Source: Ruminococcus albus AD2013
GTDB lineage: Bacteria; Bacillota; Clostridia; Oscillospirales; Ruminococcaceae
NCBI RefSeq assembly: GCF_000526775.1
Contig: NZ_JAGS01000001.1
Span: 2,418,001-2,482,000 of the forward strand
DNA length: 64,000 nt
Direction of reading: 5' to 3'
Both the position numbers and the translations under genes were made by a program. The notes beneath the pieces were generated by a model. That model was not told the origin of the DNA. It worked only from the letters and a program-made list of their open reading frames with translations, and ran no database searches. Below, in pieces: positions 33,233-42,234 of the stretch; the stretch's first letter is position 1, and each line of letters begins with the position of its first letter.

Positions 33233-34555
33233 TTATGACTCGCTCTCGGCGGGTGTTGTGCCTTTGCTTTTCTTGCCGCCGATGGACATGGTGAATATCT
33301 TGTCGCTCATGAATATCTTCAGTGCTGCGGCCATACAGATCACAAGGAATATGAACTGGTAGATAAGTCCGCCTGCATACACGCCGTAGTTTCCGAACAT
33401 TGCGTTTTCGGAAGCCATGAAGGAGTGTGTGAAGGGTATAGCATATACCACATATCTTACTGCGGGAGACATTGTCTTGATATCAACGAACATTGAAAGC
33501 ATATAGGGTATCATTGTGCACATCATGATAGGCAGTGTGAGTGTCTGTGCACTCTTTGCATCCTTAGCCAGAACGCCAAGTACCAGCGCAACTGACAGTG
33601 CTATCAGTATTGAAAGGAACATCTGGATACCAACGAGTACATACTGTCCTGCGTCCATTGTAAGACCAAGGTCTTTGAGCACCTCGGAATAACCGTTATC
33701 GCTGCCGACTTTTTCAAGCACGCCGTTCATCATGTTCTTTGAACCCATCATATAAACAGCCGCCTGCATAGCCGCTACTACTGCTGCCGCCAGCATCTTA
33801 GCCGCAATAACGGAAAGTCTGGAGATAGGTGCTGTCAGCAGTGTTTCGAGGGTCTTGTCTATCTTCTCAGTGCTGATGGCGTTGAGTATCATGTTGGAAG
33901 ACATCATAACCAGTACGAACATCATGATAGGAACTATCATGCCCTGTGCCGAGCACAGCGACATTACTACACTTGCCGAGATATCAGCGCTCTTTTCTGC
34001 TACTACGGTAGATTCTTCAAGAGCTATGGGGTTATTGAGGAATGATACCTCTTCATTTGAAAGCTTGCCGTTTGAGACCTTTGTGCTGTATACAACGTCC
34101 TTTACTGCCGCTGTCAGGTATTCAACTGCCACCTGTGAACCTGTGTTAAGGTTTGACATTGTAGCGAGGGAGTTGAGTCTCTGCACAAATTTTACCTTTG
34201 CGGCTTCATTGTTCTCAACGCTTGCGGTAAAGCCCTCAGGGATTATAACGACGCTCTTAACATCAGCATTTTTCAGTTCCTTGGCATAGTCATCGGAGCT
34301 TATATCAACAACATTCACTTCGCCGTCAAGCTGTGCAAGGTTGGCGGTCAGGAATTTTATCATGTTCTTGGTAAACTCGGTATCGTCCTGGTCGCAGATG
34401 TTTATATCCATCATAGTCTCAGAGCTTTCCTCTACGGCTTTGCTCATAGCCTGTCCCGCAAATGATAGTATCACAACGGAAATGACCATAGTCATTATCG
34501 TCTGCACGCTGAGCATCTCACGAAGCTCTTTTATAAATAGTGTCTTGAATTTCAT
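33233..34555 (-). CDS. ABC-2 type exporter permease (NatB-like)
   Basis: The 440-residue membrane protein has one N-terminal helix, a large extracytoplasmic domain (about 45-190), and five to six C-terminal helices, the layout of NatB/ABC-2 permeases. The first residues KTLFIKELREML resemble the cytoplasmic coupling helix. It forms an exporter with the ATPase 6 bases upstream. Substrates for such systems include sodium, antibiotics and peptides; none can be read here. Confidence 0.9.
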   Translation of the reverse strand: MKFKTLFIKELREMLSVQTIMTMVISVVILSFAGQAMSKAVEESSETMMDINICDQDDTEFTKNMIKFLTANLAQLDGEVNVVDISSDDYAKELKNADVKSVVIIPEGFTASVENNEAAKVKFVQRLNSLATMSNLNTGSQVAVEYLTAAVKDVVYSTKVSNGKLSNEEVSFLNNPIALEESTVVAEKSADISASVVMSLCSAQGMIVPIMMFVLVMMSSNMILNAISTEKIDKTLETLLTAPISRLSVIAAKMLAAAVVAAMQAAVYMMGSKNMMNGVLEKVGSDNGYSEVLKDLGLTMDAGQYVLVGIQMFLSILIALSVALVLGVLAKDAKSAQTLTLPIMMCTMIPYMLSMFVDIKTMSPAVRYVVYAIPFTHSFMASENAMFGNYGVYAGGLIYQFIFLVICMAAALKIFMSDKIFTMSIGGKKSKGTTPAESES

Positions 34556-34561
34556 TTTGTC

Positions 34562-35314
34562 TCACACCTCTTTGTTCCTTTTCATTACCACAGTCTCGAA
34601 AACGTCCTCCAGATTTTCAGCATTGTATTTAGCTATAAGCTCCTCCGGAGTGCCTGTTTCAAGCAGATGACCCTTTGCGATTATGCCAACTCTGTCGGAT
34701 ACGTACTCTATCTCAAGCATATTGTGGGAAGAAAGCAGGAAGCTCATGCCCTCGCCTGCAAGCTTCTTTATCATGCGCCTTATCTCAAGGGCGTTGATTA
34801 TATCCAGACCCGAGGTAGGTTCATCGAGTATGGCAAGATCGGGCTTTGACATTATCGCTCTTGCCAGAAGAAGCTTTCTCTGCATACCGCGGGAGTAGCT
34901 CTGTATCTTATCATTGAGCCTGTCGCCCAGCTCGCATATCTCTCTGCCGCGCTCTACATAGCTGTCAGCCTGCTGTTTGTTGTCGGCATACAGTTCAGCC
35001 ATGAATTTCAGGTAGTCGATACCTTTCATGTTCTTGTAAGCACCTGCTTCATCGGGAAGATAGGTAATGCTCTTGCGGACTTTGTCAGGCTCGGTAAGTA
35101 TGCTGTGACCGCTTACCACCGCATCGCCCTCTGTTGCCTGCAAAAGTGTGGATATCATTCTGATAGTGGTCGTTTTGCCTGCGCCGTTAGGTCCTATCAG
35201 TGCGAATATCTCGCCCTTGTGTACATCGAAGGTAACTTTCTCCGAAGCGTACACGCCCTTTTTGTACTGTTTTGAAAGTCCCTTGACTTCCAGCACCTTT
35301 TCTTTTGTTTCCAT
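34562..35314 (-). CDS. ABC transporter ATP-binding protein (NatA-like)
   Basis: The 250-residue ATPase has Walker A GPNGAGKTT (41-49), a signature SYSRGMQRK in place of LSGGQ, Walker B LAILDEPTSGLD and the switch histidine in SSHNM. The start is the ATG at 35314, with GAGGTG upstream; a start at 35350 is less likely. It pairs with the ABC-2 permease and is preceded by two tiny membrane proteins, all under one promoter with palindromic sites. Confidence 0.94.
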   Translation of the reverse strand: METKEKVLEVKGLSKQYKKGVYASEKVTFDVHKGEIFALIGPNGAGKTTTIRMISTLLQATEGDAVVSGHSILTEPDKVRKSITYLPDEAGAYKNMKGIDYLKFMAELYADNKQQADSYVERGREICELGDRLNDKIQSYSRGMQRKLLLARAIMSKPDLAILDEPTSGLDIINALEIRRMIKKLAGEGMSFLLSSHNMLEIEYVSDRVGIIAKGHLLETGTPEELIAKYNAENLEDVFETVVMKRNKEV

Positions 35315-35437
35315 ACATTTCACCTCATATTTTTCAAATAAAGCTGTCATCAGCGATGTGAGCTATAATTTTCATTCTGTTGTCTCCATCTTTGTTCTAT
35401 GTTCTGTATTTATCTGTTTGTATATGATCTCTTTCAG

Positions 35438-35614
35438 TTATCTTCCGTTCAGCTTATTGAAGCCTACTCTCACCAGCAGCATGACTACCATCAGGATAAC
35501 TGCGGGAGCAATTGTGCTGTCGCCCATATTCATGAAAACATAAGCTATCAGTGAGCCTATACCTATCAGAGCCGCCAGAACTGCTATTATCTTTTTGATC
35601 ATTGTATTTTTCAT
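35438..35614 (-). CDS. Tiny two-TM membrane protein
   Basis: A 58-residue hydrophobic protein (ATG at 35614 after AAAGGAG) with helices about 8-30 and 35-52 and a short basic tail (RVGFNKLNGR). No family recognised. Small proteins of this kind are often found in ABC-2 exporter operons and may be accessory subunits. Confidence 0.65.
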   Translation of the reverse strand: MKNTMIKKIIAVLAALIGIGSLIAYVFMNMGDSTIAPAVILMVVMLLVRVGFNKLNGR

Positions 35615-35667
35615 ATAAGTCACTCCTTTTGTTCTGTACTGTTTTGTTGTATCATACTATCTTATAT

Positions 35668-35829
35668 TTATCTGCTTCTGCGTACTATCCAGTTTGATGC
35701 ACACATCAAACTTGCCGCACCGCACAGGCAAGCTGTTGCCGCTGAGCTTCCTCTTGATACGCCGATAATGCCCATAATGAGCATAAATACGCTGATTATC
35801 CTGAGTGCAAGTGCTTTTCTGTTTTTCAT
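35668..35829 (-). CDS. Tiny membrane protein, first gene of the ABC operon
   Basis: A 53-residue frame beginning MKNRKALALRIISVFMLIMG, with an AAGGAAG ribosome site 8 bases before its ATG. It has a hydrophobic segment at 10-25 and a second at about 30-47, and a basic end (NWIVRRSR). Cysteines at 34, 36 and 43. It is similar in build to the next small protein and lies just after the operon promoter. Function unknown. Confidence 0.6.
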   Translation of the reverse strand: MKNRKALALRIISVFMLIMGIIGVSRGSSAATACLCGAASLMCASNWIVRRSR

Positions 35830-35901
35830 AACGATACTTCCTTTCGTATGCCGTTTTGTTATCTTTTTCTTTTTACTGTTATGACTGTTATTGCAGCCTT
35901 A

Positions 35902-35917
35902 ACTGTATGTATACAGT
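35902..35917 (-). promoter_or_regulatory. Perfect 16-bp operator-like palindrome ACTGTATGTATACAGT
   Basis: ACTGTAT-GT-ATACAGT overlaps the downstream edge of the -10 box of the ABC operon. Position and symmetry fit repressor binding; GntR/YtrA-type regulators often control such operons, but no regulator gene is adjacent. Confidence 0.6.
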
Positions 35918-35943
35918 ATACACAGTTTGCACAGTTTTGTCAA
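35915..35943 (-). promoter_or_regulatory. Promoter of the ABC exporter operon
   Basis: On the minus strand: TTGACA (35938-35943), 17-bp spacer, TATACT (35915-35920). Confidence 0.85.
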
Positions 35944-36044
35944 TACCCCACAAATACAATTGTATATACGCACAAGTTTATCAATATTACGCTTGGCGTG
36001 GTTGTGCATATGTCCTAAGCAAAGGCATATTTTAGCACCGAACC

Positions 36045-36082
36045 GTGTATATACACACGTTGAAACTGTGTATATATACACA
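36045..36082. promoter_or_regulatory. Two GTGTATAT-type palindromes
   Basis: GTGTATATACAC (36045-36056) and TGTGTATATATACACA (36067-36082) are both perfect palindromes with centres 24 bp apart, between the divergent ABC operon and the MraY-like gene. They resemble each other and partly the 35902 palindrome (GTATAC core). The rest of the 450-base intergenic region shows no gene. Confidence 0.5.
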
Positions 36083-36211
36083 CCTGACATATATACAGTT
36101 TATCACGCTAACAGTACAGTAATCTGAGGGGAGATAACTTATTAAAAAGGTATCTCCAGTTAACAACGAAGTCCGATGTGTAAATTTGTGCAAAATGACC
36201 CGCATTAATAT

Positions 36212-36240
36212 TTGATTTTTTTTATAAGATGTAGTATAAT
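36212..36240 (+). promoter_or_regulatory. Promoter of the MraY-like / phospholipid gene set
   Basis: TTGATT (36212-36217), 17-bp spacer, TATAAT (36235-36240), about 40 bases upstream of the ATG at 36281. Confidence 0.8.
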
Positions 36241-36280
36241 ATACGATGTATGAGTATTTTTATTTAAAAGGAAGATGTAA

Positions 36281-37312
36281 ATGTTATACAGATTGTTTTT
36301 CGGTTCGGCTTATAATTTTTTTGATGAGGGAAATCCCTCGAAATATGCGGTCTTCATGCTTTTGATGCTCGCTTTTTCATTCTGGTCATGTTTTCTGGCG
36401 CTGAAGTTCTTCAGGAACATTCTGCCAAAGGATCAGGGCAGAGAATTCGCGGTAAACGGTGCGCTTTCGCAGGGCAAGGCAAGGGGCTGCGGACTTATAT
36501 TCATCACAACGTTCTGCCTTTCGGCAGCACTGTTTATCCCGCTTGACCTTGAATATCTGATATATCTCGTGCTGTTATACGGCGCGATGCTTACAGGCTA
36601 TCTGGACGATGCCGCAAAGGTGCCTTGGGGCAACCTGAAAAAAGGTCTGCTTGATCTGGTGATATCTCTGGGTACGGCTGTAAATTACTGGCATTTCAAC
36701 GGCAGCGATATCAAAATGCCGCTGCTGCACCTGAATTTCCACATACCCGCTGTGATATTCATAATACTTGCAGGTGTGCTGGTGTGGACTGCTATAAATG
36801 TAACCAACTGCACCGACGGTGTTGACGGTCTGTGCGCTTCACTGGTTATGGCAGTGCTTTTCAGCTTCGTGATGTTCAGCGGTGTTCTGACACTGACAGT
36901 AGGCTGGTCATTCCTTGATTTTGCACCTGTGATAATGCTTGCTACACTCGCGGCTTACCTCTGGTTCAACTGTTCACCCTCCACAATGCTTATGGGCGAT
37001 GCAGGTTCACGTGCGCTGGGTGTACTGCTTGCTATAATATTCCTGATGAGCAAGAATCCTATCAGCTTCATACCCATGAGTATAGTTATCATACTTGACG
37101 GCGGTCTCAGCCTGCTGAAAGTAAGTTTCATAAGATTCCTGAAAATGAAGAACTTCATGAAGGATATCCGCACTCCCCTGCACGACCACTGCCGCAAGAA
37201 CAAAGGCTGGTCTGATACACAGGTTGTAATGCGATTTACGATAATACAGCTGGTAATAAATATAATGTACCTTGCTGCCACAAACTACGACAGACTCACC
37301 TCCCTCAGCTGA
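36281..37312 (+). CDS. MraY-like phospho-sugar transferase (glycosyltransferase 4 family)
   Basis: The 343-residue protein has about ten TM helices and the MraY family sites: GYLDDAAKV (aspartate pair), NVTNCTDGVDGL, MGDAGSRALG and RTPLHDHCRKNKGWSDTQVV. MraY moves phospho-MurNAc-pentapeptide onto undecaprenyl phosphate. The usual HHH motif reads HDH here, and the gene lies outside a cell-division cluster, next to a flippase-like protein and phospholipid genes. It may be the genuine MraY in a divergent form, or a paralog acting on another sugar. Confidence 0.82.
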   Translation: MLYRLFFGSAYNFFDEGNPSKYAVFMLLMLAFSFWSCFLALKFFRNILPKDQGREFAVNGALSQGKARGCGLIFITTFCLSAALFIPLDLEYLIYLVLLYGAMLTGYLDDAAKVPWGNLKKGLLDLVISLGTAVNYWHFNGSDIKMPLLHLNFHIPAVIFIILAGVLVWTAINVTNCTDGVDGLCASLVMAVLFSFVMFSGVLTLTVGWSFLDFAPVIMLATLAAYLWFNCSPSTMLMGDAGSRALGVLLAIIFLMSKNPISFIPMSIVIILDGGLSLLKVSFIRFLKMKNFMKDIRTPLHDHCRKNKGWSDTQVVMRFTIIQLVINIMYLAATNYDRLTSLS

Positions 37313-37395
37313 GCCGAGGGGCGATAAAGACATACAAAAGTTGGTGAAAGACAATAAAACGACTGATAAAGAAATACTTTAAATACGTTCTTGAT

Positions 37396-38418
37396 GTGGG
37401 CTTTATCGGGCTTATCATGCTGCTGACATTCAGACTGCTCTTTAAAGGACAGGAGCTTTCGGATATCATCAAAGACCTCAAGAACGCAGATGACAAATGG
37501 CTTCTGGCAGGACTTGGGCTTACCTTCTGCTTTGTAGCGGGAGAATCCTGTATCATACATTTTCTGCTAAGGGTATGCCGACAGAAAGTCAAGCTGACAA
37601 GCTGTCTGAAATACTCCTTCATAGGGTTCTTTTTCAGCTATATAACGCCCTCGTCATCGGGCGGACAGCCTGCGCAGATGTACTACATGAAAAAGGACGG
37701 CGTAAAGATAGGTTTCTCATCGCTGATAATGCTTCTGGTGACGATAGCTTACAAATCAGTGCTGGTGATACTGGGGCTTATCCTGCTGATATTCAACTTC
37801 GATGCAATATCCGAACACGGCGACCGTCTGGCATTTCTGATAACGCTGGGATTTGTACTGAATATAGCTTTCATTGCAGGACTCGCTTTCATCGTCGCAA
37901 GACCCGACTGGGCAAGACGCGCGGGCATAACCATACTAAACAAGCTGACAGACTGGAAAATAGTCAAGGAAAAGAACCACGAAAAACTGGTAGAAAAGAT
38001 AAACCGCATATGCGATACCTATGTTATAGGCTCAAAATATGTCAAAGAAAATGCAGTGACAGTTGCTAAGGTGTTCGTGATGACGCTGGTGCAAAGACTG
38101 TGCCTGTTCGCGGTGACATGGGTGATATATAAATCCTACGGACTTTCGGGTGTGAGCCTTTATGACATAGTGACCATGCAGGTCATGATAGCCATCGCGG
38201 TGGAGATGCTTCCTCTGCCGGGCGCAGCGGGAGTTACCGAGGGAAGTTTCATGCTGGTATTTGGAGCGATATTCGGTGAGGGATATGTAAAGCCTGCATT
38301 GCTTCTCAGCCGAGGACTGACATTCTATGCCGTGCTGATAGTGGGCGGCATTGTGACATTTATTGCACACCTGAAAGTTATGCGCTCGGATAAACAGCTG
38401 AACATACCGCGGAACTGA
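37396..38418 (+). CDS. Lysylphosphatidylglycerol synthase TM region / UPF0104 flippase-like protein
   Basis: At least 340 residues with six to eight TM helices and the family motifs TPSSSGGQPAQMYYMKKDG and PLPGAAGVTEGSF. These domains transport or flip lipids in MprF and related proteins; no aminoacyl-transferase domain is attached. The 5' end is uncertain: GTG 37396 has no ribosome site, while in-frame coding-like sequence (TIKRLIKKYFKYVLD) extends upstream to 37348. An ATA codon at 37354 is 6 bases after GGTGA. It lies 83 bases after the MraY-like gene. Confidence 0.85.
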   Translation: MGFIGLIMLLTFRLLFKGQELSDIIKDLKNADDKWLLAGLGLTFCFVAGESCIIHFLLRVCRQKVKLTSCLKYSFIGFFFSYITPSSSGGQPAQMYYMKKDGVKIGFSSLIMLLVTIAYKSVLVILGLILLIFNFDAISEHGDRLAFLITLGFVLNIAFIAGLAFIVARPDWARRAGITILNKLTDWKIVKEKNHEKLVEKINRICDTYVIGSKYVKENAVTVAKVFVMTLVQRLCLFAVTWVIYKSYGLSGVSLYDIVTMQVMIAIAVEMLPLPGAAGVTEGSFMLVFGAIFGEGYVKPALLLSRGLTFYAVLIVGGIVTFIAHLKVMRSDKQLNIPRN

Positions 38419-38518
38419 TCCATTCATAACACGAAAAGCAACGCCCCCCATTCAGTACATAAAAGAACTAAGAACACAACCAATAAAAAGATAAGATAAG
38501 AAAAGGGAAGAATTCAAA

Positions 38519-39148
38519 ATGATAGGCTTTTACAATTATTCGGTAATACTAACTTATGTGGGTCTGCTATCCTCAGTATTCGGGATAACGCAGGTATTTG
38601 AGGGTCATGATGCGATAGCGTTTTTCTGCCTTGTGATATCGGGCATATGTGACCTGTTCGACGGCAAGATAGCACGTTCGATGAAAAACCGTTCAGACCA
38701 TGAAAAAGTCTTCGGCATACAGATAGATTCTCTATGCGACCTTGTGTGCTTCGGTGTGTTCCCTGCTGTGCTGGGATATCACTATCCTACGGTATATCCA
38801 ATGAGACTGGTACCATCTCTTATGATAGTCCTAGCGGCTGTTATAAGACTTGCATACTTCAACGTTATGGAAGAGGAACGTCAGCGCGAAACAGAGGAGA
38901 ACCGCAAGGAGTATGAGGGTCTGCCTGTTACAAGTGTTTGTATAGTTCTGCCGCTGTTGTATATCGGCAGGCATAATATACCCGGGTACATATTCCCGTA
39001 TGTTTTTCAGGGCTTCCTTGTGCTGATATCCGTAATGTTCGTACTGAAGATAAAGGTCAACAAACCCAGCAACAAGGGTCTGCTGGTAATGTTCACACTG
39101 GGGCTTATTCTCTTTTTCAGCTATCTTAAAATGAACCATATCATATAA
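38519..39148 (+). CDS. pssA: CDP-diacylglycerol-serine O-phosphatidyltransferase
   Basis: The 209-residue membrane protein carries the CDP-alcohol phosphatidyltransferase signature: D45xxD48GxxAR53, then G66xxxD70xxxD74, on a six-helix membrane core. It makes phosphatidylserine from CDP-diacylglycerol and serine. The identity is supported by a phosphatidylserine decarboxylase gene 1.3 kb downstream on the same strand, completing the path to phosphatidylethanolamine. The spacing between AR and G (12 residues) is somewhat longer than usual. Confidence 0.92.
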   Translation: MIGFYNYSVILTYVGLLSSVFGITQVFEGHDAIAFFCLVISGICDLFDGKIARSMKNRSDHEKVFGIQIDSLCDLVCFGVFPAVLGYHYPTVYPMRLVPSLMIVLAAVIRLAYFNVMEEERQRETEENRKEYEGLPVTSVCIVLPLLYIGRHNIPGYIFPYVFQGFLVLISVMFVLKIKVNKPSNKGLLVMFTLGLILFFSYLKMNHII

Positions 39149-39169
39149 CTCTGTCGGGAGGGAAAAGCC

Positions 39170-40426
39170 GTGGACATATTTCTTTTCGGGCTACTGGTAC
39201 TTTTGTTAAGCTGTGTGATAACATTCACAGGTGTGATCGATTTCTTTTTGATAAAAGACTTCATCAAAGAGAGCAGACCCGAGGCTTTGCTGTTCGCACT
39301 GCTTGTCTTTGCCACGGGGCATATACTGAGCGGACTCGTATATGCGGCGTTACGCAGGTCGCAGGGTGAAAGGGACTTCAAAGGGAACTTTTTGACTTAC
39401 CTGATGATCATAAGGTACTTTCCCAGGGCGCTGTTATACATAGTCTGGTACGGCGGAGGTCTTTTCCTGCTGATACTTACCTTTTACTGTCTGAAAGAAT
39501 CGGGTCGGGAGCTCGGTGTTTATTTCGCAGTGACAGCGCTGTGGGCAGTGCTGACTTATTTCGGACACAAAGCTCTCAGAAAGATCGTTCTTGGCAATAT
39601 CGACCCCGACAGCATAGAATGGCCGAACTCATATTATGAAAAGGATATCCGCACGATAGTAGCAGCTGTCGAAAAATGCGATACGAACGGCACATTCAGC
39701 GTAAATAGAAAAAAAGGCGTAGCGTACTGCGCGAACGTTCTCTGCACAGCCTTTTATGACGAAGAAAATGGCGAACTCATGCCTGCAAAGGGATACCTCC
39801 ACTGGTTCGTAAGAAATCAAACATACGATAACTGCGGCAAAATAAAGGGCTTTACCGAAAACGGGCTGTACCGTGTGCGTGTTCGTGAAAAAAAGAAAAA
39901 GAATACGGACGGCACAGAAGAACACCAAGGGTTCTGGCTTGAAAAGATCGTTGATAAAAAAGTGCAGTGTCCCGAATTACAGGCATATGTGGACGAATAC
40001 AACAAGCCCATCATAGTTAAGGACGAATTCTTCGGAGAGCTTAAATACGACAGAACAGAAGAGCGTTTCGAGGGTGAGATAAAGTTCGGCGAAGACAGTA
40101 TCGGAGTATATATCTATGCGGAATATGAGCCCGAGAAGTGGGAGGCAATTATAAAAAATGCGGCTGAACACGTAGGCGATATATCCGAGCTGGACGAAAA
40201 ATGCAGGAGATATGCAGCACAAAATATTGATGAAGTGTTCGATGAAGATAGCAACGAACTCTCCGAGCAGGCTATATACGACGATCTGTCTCCGGTATGT
40301 TTAGACATTTATGATGAGACAGAGATCATAGCGGTATATGGTTCCGATAATCTATTTGGCTCACCTGAAATAAGGGTAAGCTATGATAAGGAAAAAGGTT
40401 CTTACGACTGGGAAATGGAATGTTAA
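39170..40426 (+). CDS. Membrane protein with DUF2262-like C-terminal domain
   Basis: The 418-residue protein begins with GTG at 39170 after GGGAGGG. It has four TM helices in the first 145 residues and then soluble domains. The last ~130 residues (FFGELKYDRTEERFEGEIKF, YAAQNIDEVF) resemble the DUF2262 family. No catalytic motif is recognised. It lies between pssA and psd with short gaps, so co-transcription is likely, but a link to lipid synthesis is not shown. Confidence 0.7.
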   Translation: MDIFLFGLLVLLLSCVITFTGVIDFFLIKDFIKESRPEALLFALLVFATGHILSGLVYAALRRSQGERDFKGNFLTYLMIIRYFPRALLYIVWYGGGLFLLILTFYCLKESGRELGVYFAVTALWAVLTYFGHKALRKIVLGNIDPDSIEWPNSYYEKDIRTIVAAVEKCDTNGTFSVNRKKGVAYCANVLCTAFYDEENGELMPAKGYLHWFVRNQTYDNCGKIKGFTENGLYRVRVREKKKKNTDGTEEHQGFWLEKIVDKKVQCPELQAYVDEYNKPIIVKDEFFGELKYDRTEERFEGEIKFGEDSIGVYIYAEYEPEKWEAIIKNAAEHVGDISELDEKCRRYAAQNIDEVFDEDSNELSEQAIYDDLSPVCLDIYDETEIIAVYGSDNLFGSPEIRVSYDKEKGSYDWEMEC

Positions 40427-40456
40427 AGCAAACGCGATCGAAAGGAGTGTATACTC

Positions 40457-41329
40457 ATGAGGTACAGAGACAGACAGGGCAACGAGTATAAAGTCACCAC
40501 TAATCAGGACAGATTCCTGAATGATGCTTATGACAGCTACCTGGGCAGAAGCGTGCTGGAGATAGCTTCACTGCCCGTATTCTCAAAGGTCAGCAGAAAG
40601 GTGCTGAACAGCAGACTCAGCAGCGGATTTATTGAGAATTTCGCCGAAAAGAACGGTATAGATATGTTCGACTACGAGGACAAGCAGTATTCATCTTTCA
40701 ACGAGTTCTTCACCCGCAGGATAAAGCCCGGCAGAAGACACTTTGAGCCCGACGAACACAAACTGGTCTCCCCTTCGGACGGTAAAGTGAGCGCTTATGA
40801 GATAACACCATCGAATACCTTTGTTATAAAGGACTCGGTATACAATGTGGACAGCCTGCTGCGTGACAAAAAGCTGGCACAGAAATACGCAGGCGGATAC
40901 GCTCTTATCATAAGACTTAGCGTTGATGACTACCACAGATACATATACCCACTCAGCGGTATCAAAAGCCATGACCGCAATATAAAGGGCTTCCTGAATA
41001 CAGTCAACCCTGTAGCTAACCGCCATGTGGAGGTCTACAAAGAGAATTCCCGTACCTACTGTATGCTGAGAACAGAGTTCTTCGGCGATGTGATACAGAT
41101 GGAAGTCGGTGCACTGATGGTGGGTAAAATTTCCAACCACCACCCCTGGGGAAATCACAGAGTTCGTCAGGGCGAGGAAAAGGGTATGTTTGAATTCGGC
41201 GGTTCGACTATCGTAGTACTGCTTGAAAAAGGCGCGGCAATAGTTGACGAAGACCTGCTGATAAACACCCGCGAGGGCGCTGAGACAAAGGTGCGTCAGG
41301 GTGAACAGCTGGCGAAGTCTGTAAAATAA
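40457..41329 (+). CDS. psd: Phosphatidylserine decarboxylase proenzyme
   Basis: The 290-residue protein has DYHRYIYP and PVANRHVEVYKENSR, the conserved histidine motif SNHHPWGNHRVRQG region and the self-cleavage site FGGST (G249-S250), where serine becomes the pyruvoyl cofactor. It converts phosphatidylserine to phosphatidylethanolamine at the membrane. GAAAGGAG precedes the ATG. Together with pssA it forms a complete two-step pathway. Confidence 0.94.
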   Translation: MRYRDRQGNEYKVTTNQDRFLNDAYDSYLGRSVLEIASLPVFSKVSRKVLNSRLSSGFIENFAEKNGIDMFDYEDKQYSSFNEFFTRRIKPGRRHFEPDEHKLVSPSDGKVSAYEITPSNTFVIKDSVYNVDSLLRDKKLAQKYAGGYALIIRLSVDDYHRYIYPLSGIKSHDRNIKGFLNTVNPVANRHVEVYKENSRTYCMLRTEFFGDVIQMEVGALMVGKISNHHPWGNHRVRQGEEKGMFEFGGSTIVVLLEKGAAIVDEDLLINTREGAETKVRQGEQLAKSVK

Positions 41330-41340
41330 GGACAGCGCTT

Positions 41341-41724
41341 ATGGATATCGAAGCTACAAAAGCATATTACGCAGGTATGAGCAGAAACAGTGTATGCAGC
41401 TGTGATTATTGTCAGAACCTGGTCGATGAGATAAAAAGTGCATACCCTGAAGTCGCTGAGTATCTTTTGGGGCTTGGCGTGGATATTGAGCGTCCTTTTG
41501 AGGTCTTTCTGCCCATAGAGAATGATGACGGATATATGGACTATTATGCGGTGCAATACCTTGTGGCGGGCGAGCCTGATGGTTTTGAGGAAACGAAGAT
41601 AGGTGATATCTCCGTTTACGTCACAGAGGTTCACCCCGACGCGACATACAAAGATAAATATTTTGTCATTGAAGCGGGAACATTCCATATAAAATGCAGA
41701 TATGACAAGTATAAATTCAACTGA
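41341..41724 (+). CDS. Conserved small protein with CxCxxC motif
   Basis: The 127-residue soluble protein opens with YYAGMSRNSVCSCDYCQNLV, a CxCxxC cluster, followed by YPEVAEYLLGLGVDIERPFE and a C-terminal beta part. I recognise the layout as a common but uncharacterised family in Clostridia; a bound metal is possible. The gene begins 11 bases after psd and ends 15 bases before the HIT gene. Confidence 0.75.
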   Translation: MDIEATKAYYAGMSRNSVCSCDYCQNLVDEIKSAYPEVAEYLLGLGVDIERPFEVFLPIENDDGYMDYYAVQYLVAGEPDGFEETKIGDISVYVTEVHPDATYKDKYFVIEAGTFHIKCRYDKYKFN

Positions 41725-41739
41725 GAAACGGTGAATACT

Positions 41740-42204
41740 ATGTGCCTTATATGTGACAGGATAGATATGATAAAAAAGGGCGAAAACCCCTATTTCGTAA
41801 AAGAGCTCGAAACTGGCTATGTGGTCATAGGCGACCATCAGCATTTCTACGGTTACACACTTTTTCTGTACAAGCACCACGGTGATAAGACCGAGCTTTT
41901 CCACCTTGACAAAGCTGAAAGAGCTAAGTTTATGGAAGAGATGGTACTTGTTGCCGAAGCGGCGGCAAAGGCTTTCGGGGCTGAAAAGATGAACTATGAA
42001 CTTCTCGGTATGGGTGACGCTCATCTGCACTGGCACCTTTTCCCGCGGAGAACAGGAGATATCGGCAATTGCTACAACAACGGCAGAGGACCAGTATGGA
42101 GCATACCCATGGACGTAATGTACAGCGACGATAATCGACCCACTGCGGAGGAGCTTGAAGAAATGAAGCGAAAGCTCCGCGAAGAGCTTGACAAGCTTAC
42201 GTAA
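41740..42204 (+). CDS. HIT-family nucleotide hydrolase/transferase
   Basis: The 154-residue protein has the histidine triad H95-L-H97-W-H99 (HLHWHLFPR) and an N-terminal CLIC motif that may bind zinc. HIT proteins hydrolyse nucleotide monophosphate bonds such as AMP-NH2 or AppppA. The ATG at 41740 is 6 bases after GGTGA; a GTG at 41731 is the alternative. A conserved C-terminal helix (PTAEELEEMKRKLREELD) follows. Confidence 0.9.
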   Translation: MCLICDRIDMIKKGENPYFVKELETGYVVIGDHQHFYGYTLFLYKHHGDKTELFHLDKAERAKFMEEMVLVAEAAAKAFGAEKMNYELLGMGDAHLHWHLFPRRTGDIGNCYNNGRGPVWSIPMDVMYSDDNRPTAEELEEMKRKLREELDKLT

Positions 42205-42210
42205 GGAAAA

Positions 42211-42234
42211 ATGAATCATAAACAAAGTTGGTGA
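42211..42234 (+). CDS. Possible 7-codon leader peptide MNHKQSW
   Basis: AAGGA at 42203-42207 is 3 bases before an ATG that reads seven codons and stops at TGA 42232-42234. That stop overlaps the GTG start of the pullulanase (42231) in a GTGA arrangement, and the pullulanase has no ribosome site of its own at the right distance. Translational coupling is an inference. Confidence 0.35.
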   Translation: MNHKQSW

